A stretch of 42,388 nucleotides of DNA from Ignavibacteria bacterium UBA2373 (GCA_002344005.1 DDTD01000061.1:1-42388); one strand, 5' to 3'; counted from the first letter of the stretch, positions 18,350-27,170 are shown. Numbers and translations: made by a program. The notes: generated from the letters alone by a model not told the origin.

Positions 18350-18830
18350 AATCGCGCACCAGTGAACGATAAGAATCTTGGATACGCTCCGGTTGATGCG
18401 ATGCCGTATTCAAATGAACCATGACCGTATTAGCTTTGACTAAGATGGTGCCATCGTCGGTTAGGCGTGCTATTTGTTCAAAACACAATGAGCTGTTTTT
18501 CATCCATGAAATACGAGTAAATAACTCATATTCCTGATCGAATAAAGCGGCATAGATATAATCAATGTCAATGTGGGCAACCACAAAGCGATGTTTCGAC
18601 ACAAAGGTCTGGAAATCCATAGGCAAACCAAGCGCACGGAAATATTCGATGCGTGCCGCTTCTAACCAATATAAATACACCGCATTATGGACAATGCTTT
18701 GTCTGTCCACATCATAGCTGCGGACACGTGTTCTCAACACATGGCGGTATCGAGAAAAATCTTCTTGTTGATGCAAAGTGCGTTCATGAAGCGATTGCGG
18801 TTGATGATGAACAGATGGTATTACCGACAT
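18318..18830 (-). CDS. Acyl-CoA thioesterase, 4HBT/YbgC family
   Basis: 170 residues from ATG 18830, chosen because GGAG lies 9 nt upstream; a longer start at 18872 has none. Single hot-dog domain with the YbgC/FcbC signature TRVRSYDVDRQSIVHNAVYL (usual Y-D-D/x-x-G-H-V-N-N pattern; here the active-site aspartate is at DVDRQ and H replaces the usual spacing) and YWLEAARIEYFRALGLP. Hydrolyses acyl-CoA or acyl-ACP thioesters. The 3' end overlaps the CrtW-like gene. Carotenoid ketolases acting on acylated pigments exist, but a link between these two reactions is inference. Confidence 0.82.
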   Translation of the reverse strand: MSVIPSVHHQPQSLHERTLHQQEDFSRYRHVLRTRVRSYDVDRQSIVHNAVYLYWLEAARIEYFRALGLPMDFQTFVSKHRFVVAHIDIDYIYAALFDQEYELFTRISWMKNSSLCFEQIARLTDDGTILVKANTVMVHLNTASHQPERIQDSYRSLVRDYEGENVQHIS

Positions 18831-18898
18831 AATTATTTTCTCCGTAGATTTGAATGCAAAATCAATATGCAAAATTAAGGATTTAAGACAATAAGGAT

Positions 18899-20608
18899 AT
18901 GTATATAGTTACCCTGCGTGCAAAGCACAGGTCTGCCAAGTCTGCCAAGTATCGAGCAATCATCGCACATGGCGTTTGTGGGGCTGTCACATCTATTGTA
19001 CTTGCTCTTGTGCTTACACTCTTGAGCGCGATGTCGGTTTCGGCACAACAAAAGCGTTCTTTCCCGATAGCGCGTACCGGTAAAGTGAGTGCACAGGATA
19101 CTGCAGTCATGCGATTTGCTGCAAGGCAATATTTTTTGCGGGGTATGCAATACCGGTTGCTGAGGGATTATCCGTCGGCAATTATCGAATTGCAACTTGC
19201 TCAGCGTTATGATTCCTCTGCGGTGATTGCTTATACCATAGCTCACAGCTATGCACAAATTGGCAAACGCGATATTGCGCAAGAATATCTTGCCACAAGT
19301 TTACGGAAAAATCCCGATTATATTCCGGCATTGGAATTGGAAGCCGAATTTGCCATAGACGATAATCGTTTGCTCGGTGCTATGACTATTTATGAACATA
19401 TTGTGGCATTACAACCCAAAGTAAAACAAAGTCGCTATATGCTCGGGCGATTATCGGAATTCAACAATGAACGTAAAGCGATTGATATCTATCAGGATTT
19501 AATGAATGACTTTGGTGATGATATCCAATTGCTTGAGCGAATGGCTATATTACAAAAAAATATAGGCGACACAAACGGATATATGCAAACAGCAGAAAAA
19601 ATAACTGCAATGGGTGATATTAATCCTCAATTTATTCAAGAGTATATAGCTGCATTATTAGATACAAAACAGTACAATAAAATCATTGATTATATAAAAC
19701 CATCACGAGCATATCGCTGGGGCGAACAATTACCCAATATGATTGCTGCAATTATTGAACATTTTTTATTACTTGATTCAATCACCGTACAAAATACAAA
19801 AAGTACCATCGACACTGTATTAACTATAGTGCAGAAACATCATTTTTTACAATGGGAAATATCATACTCTGCCGGTTTATTGCGCTATGTTACCGGTGAT
19901 ACCTCCGCCGCCTTCACATTGTTTGAACAAAGTGAGCGATTAACCAATGATAGAGCAAGTTTACTATTATTGCAAAGTAAATTTTTGGCACAACATGATA
20001 ATCCGAAAAAATCTTTGCAATTATTAAAGAAAGGGATAGTATTGTTTGACAAAGAATATCGTTTTCCATTGCAAAGTGCATTGGTGTTTGAACAATATTC
20101 TAATAAAGATTCTGCCGAAAAATATTATTATCATGCTGTGACTATAGAACCAACACGTTCAGAAATTTGGACACAATTAGGTATTTTTCATAATAGCCAT
20201 AATAATTATATTGCTTCGGATTCATGCTATAAGCGTGCTTTGTTATTATCGCCGGATGACCCACTGATTAATAATAATTTGGCATATTCCTATGCGGAGC
20301 GGGGGATGCTGTTGGAACAAGCGAAAATAATGGCTCAGAAAGCTCTCTCACAATCGCCGACGAATCCATCATACCTTGATACGTATGCGTGGGTGCTCTA
20401 TAAATCCGGTGAATATGATAAAGCCGTCAAACAATCTATGCAAGCACTGCGCTATTCATCCGGCAATGCCACACTATATGAACATTTGGCAGAAGCTCAT
20501 AAAGCAGCCGGAAATTATGAGCAAGCATTGGAGGCATTTCGAAAAGCTCTTGAATTTGACCCGACAAAAGACTATTTGCGCACCATTATTCAACAATTGG
20601 AAAAATAG
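18899..20608 (+). CDS. Exported tetratricopeptide repeat protein
   Basis: 569 residues. The N-terminus has a long signal or anchor segment (AVTSIVLALVLTLLSAMSV, ending SVSAQ at about residue 49), preceded by a positively charged stretch. The rest is TPR helices: about residues 70-200 and 380-565, with the clearest repeats at SEIWTQLGIFHNSHNNYIAS, LINNNLAYSYAERGMLLEQA, PSYLDTYAWVLYKSGEYDKA and TLYEHLAEAHKAAGNYEQAL. A periplasmic or outer-membrane-associated scaffold is likely. AAGG lies only 2 nt before the ATG, so the start is not certain. It is the last core gene before the right array. Confidence 0.8.
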   Translation: MYIVTLRAKHRSAKSAKYRAIIAHGVCGAVTSIVLALVLTLLSAMSVSAQQKRSFPIARTGKVSAQDTAVMRFAARQYFLRGMQYRLLRDYPSAIIELQLAQRYDSSAVIAYTIAHSYAQIGKRDIAQEYLATSLRKNPDYIPALELEAEFAIDDNRLLGAMTIYEHIVALQPKVKQSRYMLGRLSEFNNERKAIDIYQDLMNDFGDDIQLLERMAILQKNIGDTNGYMQTAEKITAMGDINPQFIQEYIAALLDTKQYNKIIDYIKPSRAYRWGEQLPNMIAAIIEHFLLLDSITVQNTKSTIDTVLTIVQKHHFLQWEISYSAGLLRYVTGDTSAAFTLFEQSERLTNDRASLLLLQSKFLAQHDNPKKSLQLLKKGIVLFDKEYRFPLQSALVFEQYSNKDSAEKYYYHAVTIEPTRSEIWTQLGIFHNSHNNYIASDSCYKRALLLSPDDPLINNNLAYSYAERGMLLEQAKIMAQKALSQSPTNPSYLDTYAWVLYKSGEYDKAVKQSMQALRYSSGNATLYEHLAEAHKAAGNYEQALEAFRKALEFDPTKDYLRTIIQQLEK

Positions 20609-20666
20609 GGGAAACTATTGTAAATAATTAAGAAGAAAGTTCCATTAATTCTTGTATTTACTTTAC

Positions 20667-20838
20667 TGGAAACGTTTTTCCCCTTTGCGTTCGGGCGGGT
20701 TGAGTTTCGCTGATTCTTCAATTCAGTGCACAAACTGTCAACCAAGAACTGCACTTGAATAGAAGCACAAAGCTTGAATTTAGTACTTTACTTTAATACA
20801 AGCACGATGCCCCCGCTTTTGCAAAACGGCTATTAGCG
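20667..20838 (-). repeat. Terminal attC-like site of the right array
   Basis: On the minus strand: CGCTAAT core (20838-20832), arms AGCCGTTTTGCAAAAGCGGGG and CCCGCCCGAACGCAAAGGGG, 3' core GTTTCCA (20673-20667). The loop has the array-typical AGCTTTGTGCTTCTATTCAAG. It marks the junction with the TPR gene. Both cores deviate from RYYYAAC/GTTRRRY, as expected for an end site. Confidence 0.65.
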
Positions 20839-20852
20839 GCTGTGTTTTATTT

Positions 20853-22610
20853 TTATATTTCGTCCCATTTGTCAATAATACTTAGAATTCTATGTAAGTT
20901 GTCAACGCAAGCGAATAACATTTGATAGCCTTGTATTACACTTGGTAAGTTTCTGTCTATTTTAACCAAGTTAAAAGCATTTTCAATTTCGCTACTTGGT
21001 AAATGAGCGTCTCCGTGTCTTAATTCATATACTCCAACGAGAGGACTTGTTATTTGTCTTGCGGATTCTTGTGGAATTTTTAATGCTAAAAGATTTTCAA
21101 TAGTTTTTAGTGAACCCCATTTTGTACCTTTAGGTGGGTTTGCAATTTTTTGAAGTGATTCCACGTCAATGTCGTCTGCTAGTATTCTTGCTATATCTTT
21201 AGCAAGTGAGAATAATCCTCTTTCGTCAACTGCTCTAAATCTATTTATTGAATTTATTATGTCATTAACAGACTGATGCCCTCTAAAAAAAGGAACATTA
21301 AATTGTCTTTTTGATGCTTCATTTATTTCATTAATTACTCTTTCAAAAAATGCCTCTGGTGCTTTTGTTGGCGCTGGTTCAGCTTTAACTTGAGATGCAT
21401 GTAACTCTTTTGAAATTCCTCCTTCTGGGGAAACGTTATAACCTGCCCAAATCTGTTGTTGCCACAATGGTAAGTTGCCAATGTCTTTTGCATAAACAGT
21501 AATTAAACCTAAGTCATTGACACCAAAATGAACACCCGAAGCAGGTGCACATGAAACACTCCCTGTGTCTTTTGTATACCAATTTAAAAAACTACCTCGC
21601 TTTGATAATAGAGATGAAATCAAATCGGGTTTAAACCAAAGCCATTTTCCACCTTTCGTTAACTCGTTTCCACTTTCTTTGTTTCCTGCTGCGTCAACGA
21701 TGTAAAAAATATCAATGTTTTCTTTTTGTCCCAAAGTTATTGGGCTTGACTTGGCTGGATTAATCCATTCGTATTTCCAAAGTTCACCCATAATCCTATA
21801 CAACTTCTTTCCTGTAAAACTTCGTTCGTAAAACTCAGATTTTACATTTTCATCTGTTGGAAAGGAAGTCATATCAGGTACATCTATATCTTCATCAACA
21901 TCTATTCGGCTTACATGCGAAACTGCTACTTTTTCCCCAAAAGGAAAACCTCCTTCATGTATTTCTAAAACCCTACATTTCCAAACGTCTTTACCGTCTT
22001 TAGATTCTTTGGAATCTTCGTTCCATGAAAGAACAGATCTATTGTCAAATATTTCATCTCTGCTGAAAAAGGATGTTATGTATAGCCCGCAACCTCTTGC
22101 ATAAAGGTAGTCTTTAAGGAACTGATTTTTTATCTCAAGAAGAATTGGACCGCCTTCTCTGTCTCGCTCAAGTCTAGCAACTTCAACGTAACCTTGTCTA
22201 GGACAAACCCAAATATCGCCTTCTCTTTTTAAACCTAAACTAATAACCAAATCTTGGTGCAAATGCCATTCATGATTGTCATAATTGTTATCAAAAGTTT
22301 GGTCTAAGACTAAGTGTATTCCTTGAAAATCATCACTTTCATATAAGTCGCTCTGTGAATATTCTCCAAATACAAAGTTTAAACCTTGTGAATGACTTAT
22401 CCCAATGTCGATCCAACTTAAATCATTTGTTACATCATTTTTATCAATAGGAATCATTAAAGAACCGTGTCCTGCAAATTCTTCCTGATAACCTACTGTC
22501 CCAAAATAAGAATTTTTTCGTATTGATTTTTGTGCACGCAAGGGAACCCAAACTGAACTGTCCAATTTGCGTTTTCTTAAGTCTTGCATTTCAAACCACG
22601 ATTGATTCAT
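20853..22610 (-). CDS. Large cassette-borne protein of unknown function
   Basis: 585 residues, unusually large for a cassette gene. No family recognised. Soluble, no signal peptide or membrane helix. The N-terminal about 400 residues are beta-rich and contain LPLWQQQIWAGYNVSPEGG near 380 and IPIDKNDVTNDLSWIDIG. The C-terminal about 170 residues are helical (FFERVINEINEASKRQFNVP, VYELRHGDAHLPSSEIENAF), which resembles helical C-termini of some defence or restriction-associated orphans; this is a resemblance only. A B-type promoter (22664-22695) lies about 50 nt upstream of ATG 22610. It ends 14 nt before the terminal attC. Confidence 0.65.
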   Translation of the reverse strand: MNQSWFEMQDLRKRKLDSSVWVPLRAQKSIRKNSYFGTVGYQEEFAGHGSLMIPIDKNDVTNDLSWIDIGISHSQGLNFVFGEYSQSDLYESDDFQGIHLVLDQTFDNNYDNHEWHLHQDLVISLGLKREGDIWVCPRQGYVEVARLERDREGGPILLEIKNQFLKDYLYARGCGLYITSFFSRDEIFDNRSVLSWNEDSKESKDGKDVWKCRVLEIHEGGFPFGEKVAVSHVSRIDVDEDIDVPDMTSFPTDENVKSEFYERSFTGKKLYRIMGELWKYEWINPAKSSPITLGQKENIDIFYIVDAAGNKESGNELTKGGKWLWFKPDLISSLLSKRGSFLNWYTKDTGSVSCAPASGVHFGVNDLGLITVYAKDIGNLPLWQQQIWAGYNVSPEGGISKELHASQVKAEPAPTKAPEAFFERVINEINEASKRQFNVPFFRGHQSVNDIINSINRFRAVDERGLFSLAKDIARILADDIDVESLQKIANPPKGTKWGSLKTIENLLALKIPQESARQITSPLVGVYELRHGDAHLPSSEIENAFNLVKIDRNLPSVIQGYQMLFACVDNLHRILSIIDKWDEI

Positions 22611-22649
22611 TTTCTTGTTTATGTGTCTTTATCATATTGACCCAAAGCG

Positions 22650-22764
22650 TCATTCATTTCCTTCAAAACTACAAAACTTTGTTTGTCCATCCAAATTTGA
22701 GTTGTCGTGGAGGAAAACAAGATGTTTGTACGTCACCTCGCCTGACGCAAAACACGTGTTAGTG
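22650..22764 (-). repeat. Composite attC / repeat B junction
   Basis: Starts with CACTAAC (22764-22758), which contains the TAA stop of the methyltransferase, and the arm ACGTGTTTTGCGTCAGGCG of an A-type attC. The second half of the site is replaced by the 3' tail of repeat B. Likely a recombinant or deletion product. Confidence 0.55.
22664..22695 (-). promoter_or_regulatory. B-type promoter upstream of the 585-aa gene
   Basis: On the minus strand TTTG (22695-22692), 20 nt, TAGTTTTG (22671-22664). The predicted transcript would start about 45 nt before ATG 22610. Confidence 0.65.
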
Positions 22765-23400
22765 GCAGTTTTTTCTCGTCCAAATATATGCTCTTTCGGT
22801 TTGATATTCAGTTTCATATGGTTGTCGTTTAAGAATGTCAACAATTTCAAATCCTACTTCCTCAATTAATGCTTTTATTCTTTCAACTTCAAAAAATTGA
22901 AACTTTATATTTACTTCTTTGTCAAGAAAGTTGTCGAGGTAAACGATTTCTTTTCCAATATGAAAGCTAAACACAAATTCACCTTTATCAACTAAAATAC
23001 GCTTTACTTCTGTCAATGCTGTTTTGATTTGGTCATAATCAAAATGGACAATAGCATAAAATGCAATTGCAGCACCAAAAGCATTGTCTTTATATTTTAA
23101 ATTTAGCAAGTCTGCTTGTTCAAAATTGATTGTTGGGTTGTGTCGTTTAGCAACTTTTACCATTTCGTCTGAAAGGTCAGTGCCTAAGATATTTTCAAGT
23201 CCACAGTTATAGATAAAATTTGTTGTTTGCCCAGGTCCACAACCAAAATCAATTAGTTGTCCTTTATTCTTATTTTGTTCGCAAAAAGCTGTCAATAAAA
23301 TCCTATCAAAATGCTTTTGGTCAAGTTCATTTAAGAATTTTTCAGCATAGTTTTCTGCTGTCTTATTGTAACATTCAATAATATTTTTCTGTTCTTGCAT
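22759..23400 (-). CDS. Class I SAM-dependent methyltransferase, cassette-borne
   Basis: 213 residues from ATG 23400, chosen because MQEQKNIIECYNKTAENYAE is the usual family N-terminus and the longer reading starts inside the attC. Rossmann motifs: motif I LIDFGCGPGQTTNF (about 49-62), acidic end of strand 2 near ILGTDLSDEMV, AFGAAIAFYAIVHF (motif III-like) and GEFVFSFHIG. Substrate not predictable; relatives include small-molecule and ubiquinone-type methyltransferases. The stop codon is embedded in the downstream attC core. Single-gene cassette. Confidence 0.85.
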   Translation of the reverse strand: MQEQKNIIECYNKTAENYAEKFLNELDQKHFDRILLTAFCEQNKNKGQLIDFGCGPGQTTNFIYNCGLENILGTDLSDEMVKVAKRHNPTINFEQADLLNLKYKDNAFGAAIAFYAIVHFDYDQIKTALTEVKRILVDKGEFVFSFHIGKEIVYLDNFLDKEVNIKFQFFEVERIKALIEEVGFEIVDILKRQPYETEYQTERAYIWTRKNCH

Positions 23401-23421
23401 ATGAGGTTTCTGTAATATTGC

Positions 23422-23537
23422 CACTAATGGGGGTGGATTTAGAAGCACGAAAGTTCAATAGAATTACTGCTGTTGAACCTTGCACAAATGTTTCATAGAA
23501 GCACTTCGGCCGCCATATTGCCAAACCGATGTTAGCG
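23422..23537 (-). repeat. Degenerate attC-like site
   Basis: CGCTAAC at 23537-23531 and ATTAGTG (a GTTAGTG variant) at 23428-23422. Arms include GGTTTGGCAATATGGCGGCCG and CCACCCCC. Loop CTTCTATGAAACATTTGTGC is array-like. It lies between the DUF4259 and methyltransferase genes. Confidence 0.55.
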
Positions 23538-23545
23538 GTAGTTTT

Positions 23546-23956
23546 TTATTTTAATCGTTCTATCAATTCTTCGATATTTCCTTTCCATTTTGGGTAAAGT
23601 TCTTCGTTGTCTGTCCAAAGTTCATTTAGTTCAGAACCGTCACTAATAACTTTTTCTAATGCTTTTACAGCATTGGGCTTTAAGTCGTTTAAATCCAAAT
23701 GTTTATTTTTTTCTACAAATTGAAAGAAATTTTCGTCTTCTGCGTCCACTCTTGGTTTTGTTCCATTAAGAATGCAGTCAATATATGATGCTGAAACTGT
23801 AACTGCGTGGCAGTCGTCATATTCTAAGTAATCACTATTAATTGCAGTCTCAAAAGCGTTTTTAAAAATTTCTTTCGGATTATCAGAGTTGTCAATTTCA
23901 TCAACATAATCATATGCTGTGTCGTCGTCAAATATTCCGTATCCCCAAGCTCCCAT
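23546..23956 (-). CDS. DUF4259 domain protein, cassette-borne
   Basis: 136 residues. The opening MGAWGYGIFDDDTAYDYVDE is the DUF4259 hallmark, followed by a helical acidic domain (NPKEIFKNAFETAINSDYLE; ELNELWTDNEELYPKWKGNI). The family is small, cytosolic and of unknown function, often found near immunity-like genes (SUKH, SMI1), which suggests but does not prove an immunity role. Repeat B copy 3 with its promoter lies 110 nt upstream of ATG 23956. Single-gene cassette, full length. Confidence 0.85.
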   Translation of the reverse strand: MGAWGYGIFDDDTAYDYVDEIDNSDNPKEIFKNAFETAINSDYLEYDDCHAVTVSASYIDCILNGTKPRVDAEDENFFQFVEKNKHLDLNDLKPNAVKALEKVISDGSELNELWTDNEELYPKWKGNIEELIERLK

Positions 23957-24034
23957 AAATTTGTGTTCTTTAAGTTAATAATTATTGTTTTGTCTTTTGT
24001 CAGATTACGTTCGGTATAAACTTACCGCCATCTC

Positions 24035-24238
24035 TCATATTGACGCAATGCGTCGTTGATTTCCCCCAAAACTACAAAACTTTGCTTATCCATCCAAATA
24101 TGAGTAAAGGAAATTTCTCTATGCCGGAGTAAAGACAGTGTGTTAGTAATTCATTGCTGTGGAAACTGCTTCCCGATGTGCCGCCGAGTTTTTCTAAACT
24201 ATTACTGATGAGTTGTGCAACAGTTACCGCTGTTGTGC
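24035..24238 (-). repeat. Repeat family B, copy 3, full length with promoter
   Basis: Minus-strand order: GCACAAC core (24238-24232), AGCGGTAACTGTTGCACAAC, hairpin CAGTAAT/ATTACTA, CGGCGGCACATCGGGAAGC, then the tail with TTTG (24098-24095), 20 nt, TAGTTTTG-like TAGTTTTG (24074-24067), ending GCGTCAATATGAGAGATG. About 80 percent alike by eye to copies 1 and 4. Confidence 0.7.
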
Positions 24239-24253
24239 GTTCGGTGTTCTTTG

Positions 24254-24901
24254 CTAACTGTATCCATTGGTCATTAAAATATTCAGTTCAAGAGTGTCCA
24301 TTTCCTTTTCGTAAGTCAAAATACCAAGCACCAAGTCTCTTCCATTGTTTTCGAAATAGCCAAGTCGAGTTTTATCATTGTCTGGCTTAAAATATTCTTC
24401 AACTGTCCAAAGAAAATTTGGAGTTATATTGTAAAATGTAATTTCTCTTTCTTTATGTGTCTTTAAGTATTTTGTAAAATTGTCAACCAATTTTTCTGCT
24501 TCACCCCTTTCTAGTTGTGTTCCCAATGGACTTTTGCTAAAATGTAATCTTTCTCCAGTGAGTAAGTCAACAACCAACTCTTTAGCTCGGTCGTCTGTAA
24601 TCCTGTTAATCTCTAAGTTTGTATTGCCATTCCAAGTTGTTCCTGGACGTTGAAGCATTATCATACTGTCTTTCCAATTTTTAGAAAAGGACAAACTAAC
24701 ATAATGTTCCCAACCTCTATTTATGTCACTTTCAACCAAAGTAAAATGAAAATAACCTGTCTTCAATTGTGTCAACAGGAATTCATTAATATCAAATGTT
24801 GATGGCGAATTAATGTCAAAATGAAGCCACGCAGTATTTGAGTTTGCACTTTTGTCCAAACTGTCGAGTAAAATTTCTATTTCGCTTTTGTAGTCACTCA
24901 T
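24254..24901 (-). CDS. Cassette-borne soluble protein of unknown function
   Basis: 215 residues from ATG 24901 (MSDYKSEIEILLDSLDKSAN); a longer reading would run through a palindrome and an attC arm, so it is rejected. Not recognised. Mixed alpha/beta with LHFDINSPSTFDINEFLLTQ, YHFTLVESDINRGWEHYVSL and a C-terminal FLWTVEEYFKPDNDKTRLG. No membrane or signal sequence. The start is 14 nt from the perfect palindrome at 24916-24943, so the transcript leader may begin with that hairpin. Confidence 0.6.
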   Translation of the reverse strand: MSDYKSEIEILLDSLDKSANSNTAWLHFDINSPSTFDINEFLLTQLKTGYFHFTLVESDINRGWEHYVSLSFSKNWKDSMIMLQRPGTTWNGNTNLEINRITDDRAKELVVDLLTGERLHFSKSPLGTQLERGEAEKLVDNFTKYLKTHKEREITFYNITPNFLWTVEEYFKPDNDKTRLGYFENNGRDLVLGILTYEKEMDTLELNILMTNGYS

Positions 24902-24915
24902 AATATGACGCCTCC

Positions 24916-24943
24916 CGATGTGCCGCCGAATGGCGGCACATCG
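24916..24943. repeat. 28-bp perfect palindrome (GATGTGCCGCC element)
   Basis: CGATGTGCCGCC-GAAT-GGCGGCACATCG, 12-bp arms and a 4-nt loop. Copies with the same core are at 27961, 33004 and 36095. Here it directly joins an attC arm at the position where GTT would be expected. Confidence 0.85.
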
Positions 24944-25067
24944 TTTTGCAGCTACAAGAAGTTGGCGTTTTCGGAGACGAAAACTGTCTGCCATCACTGA
25001 ACTTAATACGAAGCGCAAAGCTTCATTTAACCAATGAAACGCCAATTTCTTGTAGGTGCTGTTATAG
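24944..25067 (-). repeat. attC-like site with altered 3' core
   Basis: CTATAAC (25067-25061), arms ACAAGAAATTGGCGTTTCATTG and AACGCCAACTTCTTGTAGC, loop CGCTTCGTATTAAGTTCAGTG. At the 3' end CAAAACG is followed by ATGTG instead of TTATG, because the palindrome starts there. Confidence 0.65.
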
Positions 25068-25080
25068 GTGTTTTTTCTTT

Positions 25081-25800
25081 TTATCGTTCAAATGTCTTGC
25101 AGTTTCTTGTCCAATAATTTTCAATAAATTCCCATTTGTCGCCAAATTCTTTTATATGTTTTTGGTAGGGCAATTTTTTAATCAATATTTTTTCGTCCGT
25201 GTCCGAATTGCTCACCTTGTAAATTTCAATTATCTGCGGATTCTTTTCAATTTCAAAGTCGCAACCTTGTCCGTACATGTAGCCACAATCAACTAATTTA
25301 TTATTTTCAATTTTACTTAAATGACTTTCCCAATTCATATCGGCACTACCTGCACGATTATATGAATAGAAAAATTTTGTCCCTTTTATTTTTTGAATGT
25401 CAAGGTCGCAATTCTCTATAAGTTTAAATGTTTTTAGCTTCTTGTCAAACAGATAATTGTCGCATTGATTTGGCGTATTGCTAAAAGCAAAAACACGAAT
25501 GTCTTTGTAACCATCTTCGTCAATGTCTAAGAACTCGGCTTTAAAGTAATAGTCTTCCGATCTTACAATTGTGTCGCCTTGAAGTGACATTAAGCAATTG
25601 AAATTACTACCCTTTAGAGTCTGAATAAATTTTTGGTCGTTAATTTTTAGTGTGTCGATTTGTATGTCAACACTGTCTTGACGTTGATTGATTTGAATTG
25701 ATGAAGGGTCGGCTGAAATTTTTTCAATAGTCTTGTCGGCTGACTTTGAATTACAAGCACTCAATATGATGAGAAATAATATGTTTAGTCGTGTCGTCAT
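25081..25800 (-). CDS. Lipoprotein with Asp-rich repeat, cassette-borne
   Basis: 239 residues from ATG 25800, 9 nt from the attC core. The lipobox is IILSAC (cysteine near residue 15), so it is a lipid-anchored protein of the periplasm or outer membrane. The central DIDEDGYKDIRVFAFSNTPN is a calcium-site-like VCBS/FG-GAP fragment as found in XAC2610-like secreted proteins, with a following KTFKLIENCDLD. Function unknown. Similar lipoproteins are frequent in cassettes of Bacteroidota-like integrons as judged from this window alone (three others here). Confidence 0.65.
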   Translation of the reverse strand: MTTRLNILFLIILSACNSKSADKTIEKISADPSSIQINQRQDSVDIQIDTLKINDQKFIQTLKGSNFNCLMSLQGDTIVRSEDYYFKAEFLDIDEDGYKDIRVFAFSNTPNQCDNYLFDKKLKTFKLIENCDLDIQKIKGTKFFYSYNRAGSADMNWESHLSKIENNKLVDCGYMYGQGCDFEIEKNPQIIEIYKVSNSDTDEKILIKKLPYQKHIKEFGDKWEFIENYWTRNCKTFER

Positions 25801-25808
25801 AAGGTTAC

Positions 25809-25935
25809 ACATAACGTTTTCGGGGCTTGACGCAGTGCGGGATTTAGAAGTTTGATTTTCATAATTAGTTACAATTTAAAACTAAATCAAATATTCGAAT
25901 GAAGCAAATTACCCGCTTAGCGAAAACGCGCTGTT
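25809..25935 (-). repeat. attC-like site overlapping a coding end
   Basis: 3' core GTTATGT (25815-25809) preceded by CCCCGAAAAC; arms GCGCGTTTTCGCTAAGCGGG and CCCGCACTGCGTCAAGCCCC. The last codons and the TAA of the upstream membrane gene lie in the 5' arm, so the site shapes the protein's C-terminus. Confidence 0.65.
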
Positions 25936-27164
25936 TGTTGCATTTTTCTTAGAATTGTCTTATGGTAAAATAATACCCAAAGTAGCAGTATCACGATAAA
26001 TGAAATGTAATGGAATTTATATGCCCAAAAATTTGATGTCATTATGAAATTTGATTTGTTGTTTAGCTCTGCAGTTCTGCTCCATGCAATAAATGCATCT
26101 GCAATTGGCATTTTTCCCAAAACATATTTTTTCATATCAGAGTCTTTTGTGCTTAATCCAAATGTATTAATGGTTTTATATTGCTTTTCTGCTAATTCAT
26201 AGTCTCCCATTACAGAAAATGTACCTATTGAGACAATAGTCCCTGCGAAACCGACTCCAAATATAACGGGACCCGAATCAATGTCTCCTGAGCCACAAAG
26301 TCCGACCGGATACTCGTCTATTGAAGGAAGTCCGAAAGTTGTTGAAACAAAATTCTTCTTATACAAAGCGTATTGTTCTTTTGAAAATTCTGAGTCAACT
26401 TCTGATAATAGTCTTAGTATTAAACTGATTGAGCATCCTCTTGCACCTTCTATTGTTTGGCCATTTTCAGGATTTACTTTATGCGGAATCAATTTAGTTC
26501 TTGGATCAACTTTTGCCTTAACAGCAGTCACCCAATTGGTAATTATAGAGTGATATCTTTTGTCATTAAATTTATCATAATTGCTTAATGAAGCCATTGC
26601 AACACACATGTCTGCAGGCCAAGCTTGATTTTGATAGGATTGTAAAAATGGAGAAGTGTTATGCATCAATGCTTCAGCAATTAATTCACAATTCTTATTG
26701 TAAACTATTTTATAGTATCTACTTCCCTCAAAATTAGAGTCAAGTTGTAAAAGTTTTGATAACAAGTAATTGTTCCAACCTAGATAGAATATTCCATTTT
26801 CCGGATTCAATGTCGGGTCAAATAGTGATTTAGCCTTTGCCGAACTAATTTGGTCATATGCAAATAAAGCCTCATTTAGTGCATTGTTTCTTGTGTGCAA
26901 AGATGTATCTGCTAGTCCAACCTCACACCATGATAATCCATATAATACATTCGTAAAGACAAAACCCTCCGGGAAAATACTTTGCATTCTTTCTCCAAGT
27001 TGATTGGTTTTTAATTCTCGGTTTAAATAATTTAGTTGAAGTATTATGTCCTTTTTTCGATCTTCTCTATTTAGGTTGTCAGTACACAATTTAATGTTTA
27101 ACCAAACTATCAGAATAGTCGTGGTCAGTTGAATAAACCAAATTGTATTTTTTATAATTCTCAT
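25917..27164 (-). CDS. Membrane-anchored protein of unknown function, possible alpha/alpha-barrel
   Basis: 415 residues from ATG 27164; an earlier start would read through the promoter. One N-terminal membrane helix (TIWFIQLTTTILIVWLNIKL) and one C-terminal (FHYISFIVILLLWVLFYH) flank a large domain of paired helices. Conserved-looking segments are VLYGLSWCEVGLADTS, QNQAWPADMCVAMASLSNYD, ARGCSISLILRLLSE and CGSGDIDSGPVIFGVGFAGT. These recall the helical toroid folds of linalool dehydratase or glycosidase-like proteins, but I do not recognise the family. The last residues (KMQQTARFR) are encoded in the attC. Confidence 0.6.
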   Translation of the reverse strand: MRIIKNTIWFIQLTTTILIVWLNIKLCTDNLNREDRKKDIILQLNYLNRELKTNQLGERMQSIFPEGFVFTNVLYGLSWCEVGLADTSLHTRNNALNEALFAYDQISSAKAKSLFDPTLNPENGIFYLGWNNYLLSKLLQLDSNFEGSRYYKIVYNKNCELIAEALMHNTSPFLQSYQNQAWPADMCVAMASLSNYDKFNDKRYHSIITNWVTAVKAKVDPRTKLIPHKVNPENGQTIEGARGCSISLILRLLSEVDSEFSKEQYALYKKNFVSTTFGLPSIDEYPVGLCGSGDIDSGPVIFGVGFAGTIVSIGTFSVMGDYELAEKQYKTINTFGLSTKDSDMKKYVLGKMPIADAFIAWSRTAELNNKSNFIMTSNFWAYKFHYISFIVILLLWVLFYHKTILRKMQQTARFR

Positions 27165-27170
27165 TTGACG

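Noticed and set aside
24254..25045. Longer version of the unknown gene starting at 25045
   Set aside because: Its first 48 codons run through the 28-bp palindrome and an attC arm; ATG 24901 is the better start.
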